Shown: in pieces, positions 15,539 through 23,670 of the stretch
Position numbering within the stretch: position 1 is the stretch's first letter
Layout of the letters: every line of letters begins with the position of its first letter
From: Devosia indica
GTDB lineage: Bacteria > Pseudomonadota > Alphaproteobacteria > Rhizobiales > Devosiaceae
Reading direction: 5' to 3'
DNA: 64,000 nucleotides
Assembly (NCBI RefSeq): GCF_003056405.1
Contig: NZ_PYVZ01000020.1
Span: forward strand, 1 to 64,000
Notes under the pieces: model-generated
What the model saw: only the letters and a program-made list of their open reading frames with translations
What the model was told of the DNA's origin: nothing
Databases searched by the model: none
Made by a program: the position numbers and the translations under genes

Positions 15539-15954
15539 TCCCCGATGATATGAAACACCAGCTCGCGCCGATGCGGGCGCCGCCGGTGTTCAAAAAGATA
15601 AAGTCCCTGCCAGGTCCCCAGCACCGGCCGCCCGCCGCTGACCGGAATGCCGATCGAGGTCTGGGTCAGCGCGGCCTTGATATGGGCGGGCATGTCGTCC
15701 GGGCCTTCGGTGGTGTGCACCAGCCAGTCCATGCCCTCGGGCACCAGTCGGCCGAAAAAACCCGTCATGTCGGTCTGCACATCCGGATCGGCATTCTCCT
15801 GAATCAGCAGCGAGCAGGACGTGTGCCGCACATAGGCCGTCACCAGCCCGGTCTCGATCCGGGTATTGGCAACAAAACTGCGCAGGGTGCGGGTTACTTC
15901 AAAGAGCCCCTGCCCCCGCGTCTCGACAATGTGGCTATCGATGGCCTGCTGCAT
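15535..15954 (-). CDS. YjbQ/UPF0047 family protein (secondary thiamine-phosphate synthase type)
   Basis: 139 residues, the normal family length. Family motifs are visible: VTAYVRHTSCSLLIQENADP, LVHTTEGPDDMPAHIKAAL and GTWQGLYLFEHRRRPHRREL. E. coli YjbQ has weak thiamine-phosphate synthase activity, but the physiological role is unclear. It overlaps the TauE/SafE gene by 4 bases. The start ATG at 15954 is the one that gives the canonical N-terminus. Confidence 0.87.
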   Translation of the reverse strand: MQQAIDSHIVETRGQGLFEVTRTLRSFVANTRIETGLVTAYVRHTSCSLLIQENADPDVQTDMTGFFGRLVPEGMDWLVHTTEGPDDMPAHIKAALTQTSIGIPVSGGRPVLGTWQGLYLFEHRRRPHRRELVFHIIGE

Positions 15955-16223
15955 CCTCGTGGCCTAGCACGGGGGCATGCGGTCCGGAAGGCCAGTACCG
16001 GCTCGAACCGTCCAGCAGGCCGTCCGCCATGCCGCATTGAGGCCGCAATGCACCTATCCTTCTGCGATAACGTCCACGGCGGAACCCATGGCACAGCCCC
16101 GCGTTCTGGCCATTGCGGGGCCTGTCGGACACATCTGTGATCAATCAGACCTGTTCATACAGCGTTCAGGTACGCCCCACGATGCTCGACAGGAAGTGTT
16201 TGAAACACAAAAGGATAAGAACA

Positions 16224-18467
16224 ATGCGCCTCAAAAACTGGCTCCTTGCCGGAACCAGCATCGGCCTTTTGGCCTTTGCGCCCATCTCGGCCCATGCCCA
16301 GGACGCCGAATTGCAGACGGCCTACCAGGCCTATATTGAAGCCCAGGCCTCCGGCGACGCTGCTGCCCTGGAAGCAGCGCAGACCGCTCTGACTGAGCTG
16401 TGCATCGTTGGCGGTTACGCAAGCCTGGAAGAATGTATCGCCGCGATTGAAGCAGGCGGCGCGCAACCGGCTGCCGAAGAACCCGTGGTTGAAGAAGAAG
16501 CCCCCGCTGAAGAACCTGTCGCCGAGGAACCGGCACCTGTTGAGGAGGCCGCCCCTGTTGAGGAGCCCGCTGCCGAAGAGCCCGCGCCCGAACAGCCGCC
16601 TGCCGAAGAACCTGTGGCTGAGGAGCCTGCCGTTGAGGAACCCGTAGTCGAAGAGCCGGTTGCTGAAGAACCGGTCGTCGAAGAACCCGTCGCTGAACAG
16701 CCTGCCGCCGAGGAACCGGCTGCCGAACCTGCCCCGGCTCAGGAAGAGCCTGCGGCCGAAGAACCCGTCGCCGAAGAACCCGTGACGGAAGAAGCACCGG
16801 CGGAAGAAACCCCTGTCGTTGAAGACGCGCCCCCGGCCGAAGAGCAGCCCGTTGAAGACGCCGCTGTCGAAGAAGAGGCCAGCATCGAAGCGCAATTGAG
16901 CGCTCAGGTCGACGCCCATAATGCTGCTGTCGCCGATCTGGCGGCCGGCGCTGACGCCACTGAAGCGCAGTCCCGCATTGATGCGGCCCTGGCCGAGATC
17001 ACCGCGATCTGCGGCGTGCTGGGCTATGGCGATATCGACGCCTGCCTCGCCGAATTCGGCCTGGAGCTCGCCCCGCTTCCCGAAGCGGTCCCCACCGAAG
17101 AGCAGCCTGCCGCCCCGGGCGACGAGCAGCCCGAACCTGTGGAAGAAACCACATCCGAGGGCGAGCCTGCCGAGATGGTCGAAGATCTGCCCGAAGGCGT
17201 GACCGAAGATCAGATCGCCCCGGTACTCGATAGCGCCAAGGATCAAGAAGCCGCTCCTTCGGAAAGTGCCCAGCCGATTGAAGGCGAGGGCAATGCCGAG
17301 GCTGAAACCAATGCGGACGCCGAGGCAGAAGCACAGGCTGAAGCACCTGCCGAGGAACCAGCCGCTCCAGCCCCCGCCAATGACGAGGAAGCCGAGTCCG
17401 AGGAAACGCGTGCGCTTGCCGCCGAGCCCATCGCCGCAGTGAACGCAGAAGAAGGTGAGGCCGTCACCGCTGAGGAAAATACTACCGTCAACCAGACGGT
17501 TGTGAACAATTACATTACCAACATCACGACCAATGTGACCGGCGACAACAATACGGTCGCCACCGGATCGCAGCAGACCCCGGTGACCGTGGTGGAATCG
17601 CCTGAGGTCCAGACCGGTGGTGGCGACGCCTTTGCCCAGTTGATCCTGCAGGTTGGCACCCAGCTCATCGTCAACTCGGTCGGTCTCGACACGGATCGCT
17701 TCTATGATCCGCAGGAAGACGAGATCTACTATGAGCGCCTGAGCAATGACCGCGTTCGCGAAGTGATTACCCGTCCTGATGGCACCCAGATTATCACCGT
17801 GCGCAATCGCAATGGCGACATCCTGCGCCGCTCGCGCATCACCCCGGATGGCCGCGAATATGTCTTGGCCTATTTCGATGACGACTATTACGACGACCTC
17901 GAACATTGGCGCGATCCGGCAGAAAACCTGCCCCCGCTTCGCCTCAACATTCCGGTGCGCGAATATGTGCTCGACTCCCGCTATGCTGACGAGGAAGAAC
18001 TGGAAGTTTTCTTCAGCCAGCCGCCGGTCGAGCAGGTCGCCCGCCTCTATTCCATCGATGAGGTGAAGCGTTCGGCTCGCCTGCGCGACAGCGTCCGTCG
18101 TCTCGAAGTGGGTAATCTGACCTTCGATACCGGCGCCGCCACGATCGAGCGGAGCCAGGTGCAGGCATTGTCCGGCGTGGCCAATGCCATGTTGTCCCTG
18201 CTTGAGCGCAATCCGAACGAGACCTTCCTGATCGAGGGTCACACCGACGCCATCGGTTCGGATATCGCAAACCTGCGCCTGTCGGACCTGCGGGCGGCCA
18301 CCGTTGCCCGCGTGCTGACCGATTTCTATGGCGTGCCGCCCGAAAACCTGGCGACCCAGGGCTATGGCGAACGCTATCTCAAGATCCGCACCGAGGCGGC
18401 CGAACGTGAAAACCGTCGCGTCACCATCCGCCGGATCACGCCGCTGATCACCGTCGCCGCACGCTGA
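16224..18467 (+). CDS. OmpA-family outer-membrane/peptidoglycan protein with long acidic Pro-Glu-Ala repeat
   Basis: 747 residues. ATG 16224 (after AAGGATAAG) opens a signal peptide ending SAHAQ. Residues about 85-230 are a low-complexity run of EEPVAEEPA-type units, followed by more acidic Ala-rich sequence to about 415. A short Cys-containing motif occurs on both sides of the run: TELCIVGGYASLEECIAAIE and TAICGVLGYGDIDACLAEF, suggesting a duplicated small domain. The C-terminal OmpA domain (about 630-747) has LTFDTGAATIE, FLIEGHTDAIGSD and the peptidoglycan-binding NLRLSDLRAATVARVL. It probably ties the outer envelope to peptidoglycan through an extended acidic spacer. The gene is monocistronic and ends at a strong terminator. 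Confidence 0.88.
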   Translation: MRLKNWLLAGTSIGLLAFAPISAHAQDAELQTAYQAYIEAQASGDAAALEAAQTALTELCIVGGYASLEECIAAIEAGGAQPAAEEPVVEEEAPAEEPVAEEPAPVEEAAPVEEPAAEEPAPEQPPAEEPVAEEPAVEEPVVEEPVAEEPVVEEPVAEQPAAEEPAAEPAPAQEEPAAEEPVAEEPVTEEAPAEETPVVEDAPPAEEQPVEDAAVEEEASIEAQLSAQVDAHNAAVADLAAGADATEAQSRIDAALAEITAICGVLGYGDIDACLAEFGLELAPLPEAVPTEEQPAAPGDEQPEPVEETTSEGEPAEMVEDLPEGVTEDQIAPVLDSAKDQEAAPSESAQPIEGEGNAEAETNADAEAEAQAEAPAEEPAAPAPANDEEAESEETRALAAEPIAAVNAEEGEAVTAEENTTVNQTVVNNYITNITTNVTGDNNTVATGSQQTPVTVVESPEVQTGGGDAFAQLILQVGTQLIVNSVGLDTDRFYDPQEDEIYYERLSNDRVREVITRPDGTQIITVRNRNGDILRRSRITPDGREYVLAYFDDDYYDDLEHWRDPAENLPPLRLNIPVREYVLDSRYADEEELEVFFSQPPVEQVARLYSIDEVKRSARLRDSVRRLEVGNLTFDTGAATIERSQVQALSGVANAMLSLLERNPNETFLIEGHTDAIGSDIANLRLSDLRAATVARVLTDFYGVPPENLATQGYGERYLKIRTEAAERENRRVTIRRITPLITVAAR

Positions 18468-18488
18468 TTGTAGCCACAAAACACAATG

Positions 18489-18515
18489 AAAGGCCGGGCC
18501 TCGTGCCCGGCCTTT
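18489..18515 (+). terminator. Rho-independent terminator after the OmpA-family gene
   Basis: AAAGGCCGGGC (18489-18499) pairs with GCCCGGCCTTT (18505-18515) around CTCGT, and is followed by CTTTT. Confidence 0.9.
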
Positions 18516-18558
18516 CTTTTGGCCTATCAGCCAATGACGAATTCTTGAAAAAGCCACA

Positions 18559-18578
18559 ATGAGTCACGGCGGACTCAT
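18559..18578. promoter_or_regulatory. Inverted repeat ATGAGTC-N6-GACTCAT, possible operator
   Basis: Perfect 7-base arms at 18559-18565 and 18572-18578 lie in the 246-base gap before the 18717 gene, about 82 bases upstream of its EcfG-type promoter. No regulator can be named. Confidence 0.3.
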
Positions 18579-18659
18579 GCCCAACCAGATCAATAACACA
18601 TTGAATCAAAAGGGATTACTTGCCAAATCCTAGTAAAGAGCACCCTCTTCACAATTCTG

Positions 18660-18684
18660 GGAACTCTCCATTCAGGGCCGCGTT
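18660..18684 (+). promoter_or_regulatory. EcfG-type general stress promoter
   Basis: GGAAC (18660-18664), a 16-base spacer, then CGTT (18681-18684). This is the alphaproteobacterial EcfG/RpoE2 consensus, located 33 bases before the start of the 18717 gene. Confidence 0.75.
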
Positions 18685-18716
18685 TATTAGCCAGCGTTGA
18701 AACATAGGAGCAAATG

Positions 18717-19118
18717 ATGGCTACCCCCGAACGCGATACTGTTTACACCCGTGACGGCAACCGTACCGTCTACACCCGCGAGAGCAATGGTACCGGCTGG
18801 TTCGTCGGTATCATCGTTGCCCTGGCCCTGCTGGCCATTGGCTATCTCGTCTTCTCGGCCAACTCCGGTCCTGCGACGACCGTTGATGTGAACGGCGTCC
18901 CGGCCACCGAGGCCCCGATGACCGACCCGGCCATGGCTCCGGCCCCGATGACCGAGGCCCCCGCCGTTGAAACCGCCCCCGCTCCGTCGACGGAAGCCCC
19001 CGCCGCGGAAACGGCCCCGATGACTGAGACCGCTCCGGTTGCCGAGCCTGCCGCTCCGGCCGAAACGGCTCCGGCCACCGACGCCGAGGTCGCACCGCCG
19101 GCCGAGCCCACCCAGTAA
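18717..19118 (+). CDS. Small membrane-anchored protein with Ala/Pro/Thr/Glu-rich tail, stress-induced
   Basis: 133 residues. Two adjacent ATGs (18714, 18717) are possible; AGGAG at 18706-18710 fits 18717 better. A short N-terminal part with two TVYTR repeats (DTVYTRDGNRTVYTRES) is followed by one membrane helix (about 27-49: GWFVGIIVALALLAIGYLVF) and then a low-complexity tail built of TEAPA/ETAPM-like units (about 60-133). No enzymatic domain is seen. The EcfG-type promoter upstream predicts general-stress control. It is flanked by its own terminator, so it is monocistronic. The function is unknown. Confidence 0.75.
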   Translation: MATPERDTVYTRDGNRTVYTRESNGTGWFVGIIVALALLAIGYLVFSANSGPATTVDVNGVPATEAPMTDPAMAPAPMTEAPAVETAPAPSTEAPAAETAPMTETAPVAEPAAPAETAPATDAEVAPPAEPTQ

Positions 19119-19156
19119 CACCTGAACCGGGCCTGGCCCCTCCCTCCAGGACCGCA

Positions 19157-19185
19157 AAAGACCCCGGCACCCCACCGGGGTCTTT
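19157..19185 (+). terminator. Rho-independent terminator
   Basis: AAAGACCCCGG (19157-19167) pairs with CCGGGGTCTTT (19175-19185) around CACCCCA, and is followed by CTTTG. It ends the 18717 transcript. Confidence 0.88.
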
Positions 19186-19272
19186 CTTTGTGCGTATTAC
19201 ATCTGGGCAACAAAGCTTGCAGCCAGCGCGCCAGGCCCCCATTTAGGGCGCAACGCCAACAAGGGAGCACCC

Positions 19273-19965
19273 ATGTTCAATATCGACCAGATCCTGAAGT
19301 CCTTACAGACCGACCAGAACACCCAACGCACCGCCATGACCGGCGCGGCCGGCCTTGCTGCGGGCATGCTCCTGTCTGGTGGCAAGCCCGGAAAGCTCCT
19401 GGGCAATGCGGTAAAGGTGGGCGCCATCGCCGCCGTCGGCGGTCTCGCCTACAAGGCCTGGCAGAACCATCAGCAGGGCCAGTCCGCACCCGCCGGCACC
19501 CAGCCTCCGCGCGAAGACGCCTTCATCCCCGCCCCGACCGACACGGCAGCGCAGGAAGAACTGGGCAAGACCCTGGTGCGCGCCATGATTGCCGCCGCCA
19601 AGGCCGATGGCCGCATCGACGCTGAGGAAAAGGAAGCAATCTTCGAAAAGCTCAAGACCATGCCGCTATCCGCTGAGGAAAAGGCCTGGGTCTTCGACGA
19701 GCTCTCGACCCCGCTCGACATCAATGCCGTTGTCGCCCGCGCCGATACGCCCGAACACGCCGCCGAAATCTACGCTGCCTCGCTTGTCGCCATCAGCGCC
19801 GATACGGCGGCCGAGCAGGCTTATCTTGAGGCACTGGCCATCAAGCTCAAGCTTGACCCGGCCCTGGTAACCGAAATTCACCGCCAGGCCGATGAGAGGG
19901 CCCCTCAGCCTGCCGCCACGCCACCATCGCCTTGGGCCTATACGCCCAATACCAGCAACGTGTGA
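19273..19965 (+). CDS. TerB-like / DUF533 protein
   Basis: 230 residues. The N-terminal part (20-65: RTAMTGAAGLAAGMLLSGGKPGKLLGNAVKVGAIAAVGGLAYKAW) is a Gly-rich amphipathic or membrane-associated segment as in E. coli YebE. The C-terminal helical domain (about 95-215) has LVRAMIAAAKADGRIDAEEKEAIFEKL, the TerB-type acidic metal-binding pattern (K.DG.ID..E), then AEIYAASLVAISADTAAEQAYLEALA. DUF533 proteins are of unknown function but recur in stress regulons. ATG 19273 is preceded by AAGGGAG. Confidence 0.85.
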   Translation: MFNIDQILKSLQTDQNTQRTAMTGAAGLAAGMLLSGGKPGKLLGNAVKVGAIAAVGGLAYKAWQNHQQGQSAPAGTQPPREDAFIPAPTDTAAQEELGKTLVRAMIAAAKADGRIDAEEKEAIFEKLKTMPLSAEEKAWVFDELSTPLDINAVVARADTPEHAAEIYAASLVAISADTAAEQAYLEALAIKLKLDPALVTEIHRQADERAPQPAATPPSPWAYTPNTSNV

Positions 19966-20017
19966 AATTGGCGGGCTGCGCGGAAAAAATCTGCGCAGCC
20001 CGTATGCATGGTGCCGA

Positions 20018-20464
20018 TCAGTTCCAGTTATCGATACTGACGTCTTTAGGATGCGGCGAGCCCTGCCCCGTTTCCAGCAACGATTTCAGGCTCATCAGGA
20101 ACATCGCCCATTTGGTACTGCAATGGTGCATGGATTCGCTCGGCTCGGACCAGCCGGAATGCCTGAACATCACCAGCGTGTAGTCGTCCGCCTGGCTGAT
20201 ATCGAAGCTGATGCGTGTGCCGATCCAGTCTTCCGGCCCATTCATCACCTGCCATTCGACGCGCTTGCCGGGAACCTGCTCCAGCACCTTCATCACAAAG
20301 AAGCCTGTTTCGCCAAAGGTGAACCGGATCAGCTTGCCCGCAGCATCGTCCCGCTTCACGTCATTGGTCCACCATGCGCCCAGCCCCTCAAGCTGGGTCA
20401 GGGCCAGAAAGGCATCCTGCGGGCTCGACGACTTGGCGCCAATTTTGTGTAGGATATCGTGCAT
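20018..20464 (-). CDS. SRPBCC / AHSA1-domain protein
   Basis: 148 residues, preceded by GCAGGAGAG on the minus strand. The START-like fold pattern is seen: PQDAFLALTQLEGLGAWWTNDVKRD near the N-terminus, KLIRFTFGETGFFVMKVLEQ, RVEWQVMNGPEDWIGTRISFDI and a long C-terminal helix AMFLMSLKSLLETGQGSPHPKD. Proteins of this class bind small hydrophobic ligands or modulate Hsp90-like partners; the ligand is unknown. It is divergent from the next gene. Confidence 0.82.
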   Translation of the reverse strand: MHDILHKIGAKSSSPQDAFLALTQLEGLGAWWTNDVKRDDAAGKLIRFTFGETGFFVMKVLEQVPGKRVEWQVMNGPEDWIGTRISFDISQADDYTLVMFRHSGWSEPSESMHHCSTKWAMFLMSLKSLLETGQGSPHPKDVSIDNWN

Positions 20465-20574
20465 TGCTACTCTCCTGCATATCTAAGCGATGAAGCTGGC
20501 CGCCCTGGGCGGCTCGAGGGCAAACTAGGGGGTGCCGGCACCATGGCGGGAGTGACACTTGTGTCGGGATTGGC

Positions 20575-21795
20575 ATGGACGCCGTAATCACCGCTGCGGG
20601 GCATGCGCTGGCGCATGGCGACATCCTCGGCGCTCTCAAGCGTGTGGCCCTGCGTGAAGATCCTGCGGCACTCGCCCTGCGGGGCATTGCCATGGCGCAA
20701 TTGGGTGATCTTGAGCGCGCCCGTACGCTGCTGAAGATGGCGGCCCGCAAGTTTGGACCAAAGGAAGTAGCGGCACGGGCGCGTTGCCGCCTGGCCGAGG
20801 CCGAAATCGCCCTGGTATCGCGCGATCTCAATGCGCCTGCGCTCAAGCTGGCCCAGGTTCGGACGGATTTGGCAACCCATGGCGACCTGGCCAACGCCGC
20901 CCATGCCACCCATCTCGAGGCGAGACGCCTGTTGCTGCTCGGCCGCGCCGATGCGGCTCAGGCCCTGCTCGACGAATCCAGCGCTCCACGAGCCAAGCCC
21001 AGTCTCGTCGCCGGGCGCCAGCTCCTCATCGCCGACATCGCCGCGCGCCACATGCGCATCGCCAGGGCGCGCCAGGCGCTCGCCGACGCAGCCGACAGCG
21101 CTGCGCTGTCCGGCATTGCCGCCCTTTCCGCCGAGATTGAGAGCTTTCGCCAGAACCTGGATGCCCAGTCGGTCCGCCTGACGCGCAATGGGGCCAGCGC
21201 ACTGGTGTCGATCGACAGCGTTGAGGCCATTTTCGGTTCGGAGGCCCTGGTGGTTGATGCCTGCCGCAATCTCCTGCGCCAGGCCGGTGTTACCGTGCCC
21301 TTGGCCAGCCGTCCGGTATTGTTCGCGCTACTGCGCAGCCTGGCCACGCGATGGCCCACAGAAGTCAGCCGCGCCACCCTCCTCGCCGAAGGATTCGGCG
21401 CCAAATTCACTGATGATTCGCATCGCGCCCGCCTGCGCGTCGAGATTGGCCGGCTTCGGACACTGATCGGCGGCCTGGCGGAGATCGAGTCCACCTCGCT
21501 TGGCTATCGGCTGCTCACCCCGCCGAGCCGAGACGTCGTCGTTCTGGCCCCGCCTGATGAAACTCGCCATGCGGTCCTTCTGGCCCTGATGGCCGACGGG
21601 GAAGCCTGGTCGAGTTCGGCACTGGCGCTGGTCGCCGGCACCAGCCCAAGGACCGTGCAACGTGCCCTGGAGGCGTTATCGGCTGCCGGCCGCGTTCAAA
21701 GCTTCGGCAAAGGCCCGGCCCAACGCTGGATCACCAGGCCTCTATTGGGCTTCCCGACAATACTGTTACTCCCAGGCCCGCTGCCCGGACGTTAG
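20575..21795 (+). CDS. Helix-turn-helix regulator with N-terminal TPR-like repeats
   Basis: 406 residues. The N-terminus (1-180) is Ala/Leu/Arg-rich and helical with TPR-like units (ALALRGIAMAQLGDLERARTL; ARCRLAEAEIALVSRDL). The middle (about 200-325) holds a winged-helix-like domain with SRATLLAEGFGAKF followed by RLRVEIGRLRTLIGGLAEIE, similar in layout to the OmpR DNA-binding wing. A second HTH near the C-terminus (about 345-390) has SSSALALVAGTSPRTVQRALEALSAAGRVQ. No receiver domain is present. It probably controls the beta-propeller gene 35 bases downstream, with which it may form an operon. The signal is unknown. Confidence 0.75.
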   Translation: MDAVITAAGHALAHGDILGALKRVALREDPAALALRGIAMAQLGDLERARTLLKMAARKFGPKEVAARARCRLAEAEIALVSRDLNAPALKLAQVRTDLATHGDLANAAHATHLEARRLLLLGRADAAQALLDESSAPRAKPSLVAGRQLLIADIAARHMRIARARQALADAADSAALSGIAALSAEIESFRQNLDAQSVRLTRNGASALVSIDSVEAIFGSEALVVDACRNLLRQAGVTVPLASRPVLFALLRSLATRWPTEVSRATLLAEGFGAKFTDDSHRARLRVEIGRLRTLIGGLAEIESTSLGYRLLTPPSRDVVVLAPPDETRHAVLLALMADGEAWSSSALALVAGTSPRTVQRALEALSAAGRVQSFGKGPAQRWITRPLLGFPTILLLPGPLPGR

Positions 21796-21830
21796 GCTAG
21801 TGCCAGTTCATCGTTTCCAGGGAGCATCCA

Positions 21831-22469
21831 ATGAAGACCAGCCAGGCCCAGATCATCGAAGAATATGGCCCTTTCCCCGGCGTGACGGATGTTCATGGTG
21901 TCACCTATGACGGCCAATATGTCTGGTTCGCCTCGGGCGAACAGCTCAATGCCATCAACCCTGCAAACGGCGCGCAAATCCGAACGCTTGCCACACCAGC
22001 CTATGCGGGCACCGCTTTTGACGGGACGCACCTGTTCCAGATTGCCGAGGACAGGATCAACCGCCTCGATCCTGCTACAGGCGCCATATTGAGCTCCATC
22101 CCCACGCCCGGCGATGGCGCATCGGGTCTCGCCTGGGCCGAAGGCTCGCTCTGGGTAGGCGAGTTTCGCGCCCGGCGCATCCATCAGATCGACCCGCAAA
22201 CCGGCGACATCCTGCGCAGCATCGAATCCAACCGCTTCGTGACCGGGGTGACCTGGGTGGATGGCGAGCTCTGGCACGGTACGTGGCAGAACGAGCGTAG
22301 CGATCTCCGCCACATCGATCCTGCTTCCGGCAATGTTATTGAACTGGTCGAAATGCCCGAGGGCACGGGTGTATCGGGGCTGGAATCCGATGGCGCAGAC
22401 CGTTTCTTCTGCGGCGGGGGCAGCAGCGGCAAGCTGCGCGCCGCACGCCGTCCGGGCCCGGCCGCCTGA
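21831..22469 (+). CDS. Short beta-propeller protein (glutamine cyclotransferase / Vgb-like repeats)
   Basis: 212 residues made of repeated strands: GVTYDGQYVWFASGEQLNAINPANG, GTAFDGTHLFQIAEDRINRLDPATG, GLAWAEGSLWVGEFRARRIHQIDPQTG and GVTWVDGELWHGTWQNERSDLRHIDPASG. This is four to five blades of an SMP-30/Vgb/glutaminyl-cyclotransferase type propeller. No signal peptide is present, so it is cytosolic. An enzyme role cannot be assigned. It follows the HTH gene by 35 bases on the same strand, with AGGGAG before the ATG. Confidence 0.78.
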   Translation: MKTSQAQIIEEYGPFPGVTDVHGVTYDGQYVWFASGEQLNAINPANGAQIRTLATPAYAGTAFDGTHLFQIAEDRINRLDPATGAILSSIPTPGDGASGLAWAEGSLWVGEFRARRIHQIDPQTGDILRSIESNRFVTGVTWVDGELWHGTWQNERSDLRHIDPASGNVIELVEMPEGTGVSGLESDGADRFFCGGGSSGKLRAARRPGPAA

Positions 22470-22691
22470 CTATTTGCCGCTGCGCTTGATCGACTTGATT
22501 TCCAGCGGCGGCATGCCGGACTTTTCCGAGATCACCCTGTCCTGCTCCATGATCGCGGCACGCGCCGGCTCATCGCCATCGAGGCCTCCAAGCAGGCTCG
22601 CATCCACCTTGCGGTTGGACCGCTGCGAGCCGTCCTCATAAACGATATCGAACATCACGAATTCCGTGCGGGCGGTCGGTTTCCTGGCCAT
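22470..22691 (-). CDS. Small conserved rhizobial protein of unknown function
   Basis: 73 residues. The form is known from many Hyphomicrobiales genomes: a basic N-terminus (MARKPTARTEFVMFDIVYEDGS), then RKVDASLLGGLDGDEPARAAIMEQDR, then a Lys-rich tail. No function is known for it. It ends one base after the convergent beta-propeller gene and is preceded by GAAAGGAAG. The terminator of hlyU lies just upstream of it. Confidence 0.7.
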   Translation of the reverse strand: MARKPTARTEFVMFDIVYEDGSQRSNRKVDASLLGGLDGDEPARAAIMEQDRVISEKSGMPPLEIKSIKRSGK

Positions 22692-22714
22692 TCTGGCTTC
22701 CTTTCAAAACAGAA

Positions 22715-22739
22715 ACCGCGAGCCGGCATGGCTCGCGGT
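22715..22739 (-). terminator. Rho-independent terminator after hlyU (minus strand)
   Basis: ACCGCGAGCC (minus strand, 22739-22730) pairs with GGCTCGCGGT (22724-22715) around ATGCC, and is followed on the minus strand by TTCTGTTTTG. It ends the DUF4160-DUF2442-DUF2442-hlyU transcript. Confidence 0.85.
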
Positions 22740-22765
22740 CGTCAGTGACTTTGTGGTGGCGCGTC

Positions 22766-23053
22766 TTAGCGGTAAATCTGGTCGCCCTGCTCGTCGATGA
22801 TCTGGCGTCCCTTGCTCAGCGCCAAGGCCACCAGATCTTCGCGCGAACTCATCTTGTCGGCGCGGATAAAGCGATAGGTCTTGAGTTCATCTCCAACCTG
22901 CTTCTCGATCAGGCCCGCAAGCTGCAGCTCGCTGCCAGCCTTCATCTCGATGGCCTTAATCTGATAACCCTTGTAACCCTCTTCGCCCAGAACCTTGTCG
23001 CCTTCCGGTTCCGAGGCGGCGCCACCGCCGAAGAGCTTTTTGAAGAACGACAT
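22766..23053 (-). CDS. HlyU-family protein
   Basis: 95 residues, the normal family size. MSFFKKLFGGG at the N-terminus, then EEGYKGYQIKAIEMKAGSELQLAGLIEK and YRFIRADKMSSREDLVALALSKGRQIIDEQGD match the HlyU family of alphaproteobacteria. The name comes from a Vibrio hemolysin regulator, but the short rhizobial proteins lack a clear DNA-binding motif, so a regulatory role is uncertain. Its ATG overlaps the end of the upstream DUF2442 gene by one base, which places it last in a four-gene run. Confidence 0.8.
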   Translation of the reverse strand: MSFFKKLFGGGAASEPEGDKVLGEEGYKGYQIKAIEMKAGSELQLAGLIEKQVGDELKTYRFIRADKMSSREDLVALALSKGRQIIDEQGDQIYR

Positions 23054-23370
23054 TACGGGCCTCCTATCTGTCCTGTTCTGCGCACTGGCCGGGGTCTTTG
23101 CAGCTCACCGCGCTTGTCCATCTCCTCCTGCAACCAAAGCGGCGAGATGTCAAAATAGTTCGGCCAGATCGGCTTGCCATTCACCAGATCGACCCTGGCG
23201 AAATAGCGCCGGTCGCGCAACGCCTCGGTGCCTTCACCCCGCTCGGCAAGCATCGGGGCCGCGTTGAACGTGCCGAACGTGCCGTCCGAAAACGTCACCA
23301 CCAGCTTGAACGGAATGGCGGTACGCAGCGAAGTGAGTTTGAGGGCGGTTGGTGGGTTCGATCCTGGCAA
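23053..23370 (-). CDS. DUF2442 protein, second tandem copy
   Basis: 105 residues from TTG 23370; no ATG lies near the expected start, so the start is uncertain. The core RTAIPFKLVVTFSDGTFGTFNAAPML and DRRYFARVDLVNGKPIWPNYFDISP is the DUF2442 pattern (beta sheet, then G.P.WPN..D). It starts 7 bases after the first DUF2442 gene ends, and the two are diverged paralogues. The tail after about residue 80 is basic (RGELQRPRPVRRTG). The function is unknown; DUF2442 often travels with DUF4160. Confidence 0.75.
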   Translation of the reverse strand: MPGSNPPTALKLTSLRTAIPFKLVVTFSDGTFGTFNAAPMLAERGEGTEALRDRRYFARVDLVNGKPIWPNYFDISPLWLQEEMDKRGELQRPRPVRRTGQIGGP

Positions 23371-23376
23371 CTGTGC

Positions 23377-23670
23377 TCACTCCGCAGCGACGGGCCGATC
23401 CTTCAATGTCCCAGCACTTCGCATCTGTATATAGAGATTGGTCGAGTCCATATCGAAGTGATTGGGCCAGACAGGCACTCCCTCCTCTACGAAAACTCGC
23501 TCAAAAAACGCTTGGTCCTTCAAAGGCGCCACCATCGGCCCACCTGACTGGACATAATCGCTAAGATCGAGCGTGCCTTCGCATCCGTCAGAAAATCGCG
23601 CCCAGATCACGTGGTTAGGCAATCCACGCACTTTCAGAACGTCAACCCATGGAAATTCACTCTCGTCCAT
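23377..23670 (-). CDS. DUF2442 protein, first copy
   Basis: 97 residues. WVDVLKVRGLPNHVIWARFSDGCEGTLDLSDYV and DQAFFERVFVEEGVPVWPNHFDMDSTNLY give the DUF2442 signature. It overlaps the DUF4160 gene by 14 bases, so the two are translationally coupled. DUF4160-DUF2442 pairs are widespread and have been suggested to behave like two-component (toxin-antitoxin style) modules, but this is not shown for most. Confidence 0.82.
   Translation of the reverse strand: MDESEFPWVDVLKVRGLPNHVIWARFSDGCEGTLDLSDYVQSGGPMVAPLKDQAFFERVFVEEGVPVWPNHFDMDSTNLYIQMRSAGTLKDRPVAAE

Noticed and set aside
16155..18557. 800-residue open frame on the minus strand opposite the OmpA-family gene
   Set aside because: It is antisense to the acidic repeat. 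Its Phe/Gly/Arg-rich repetitive translation is what the complement of GAA-GAA-CC codons gives, and the plus-strand protein has a signal peptide and an OmpA domain.
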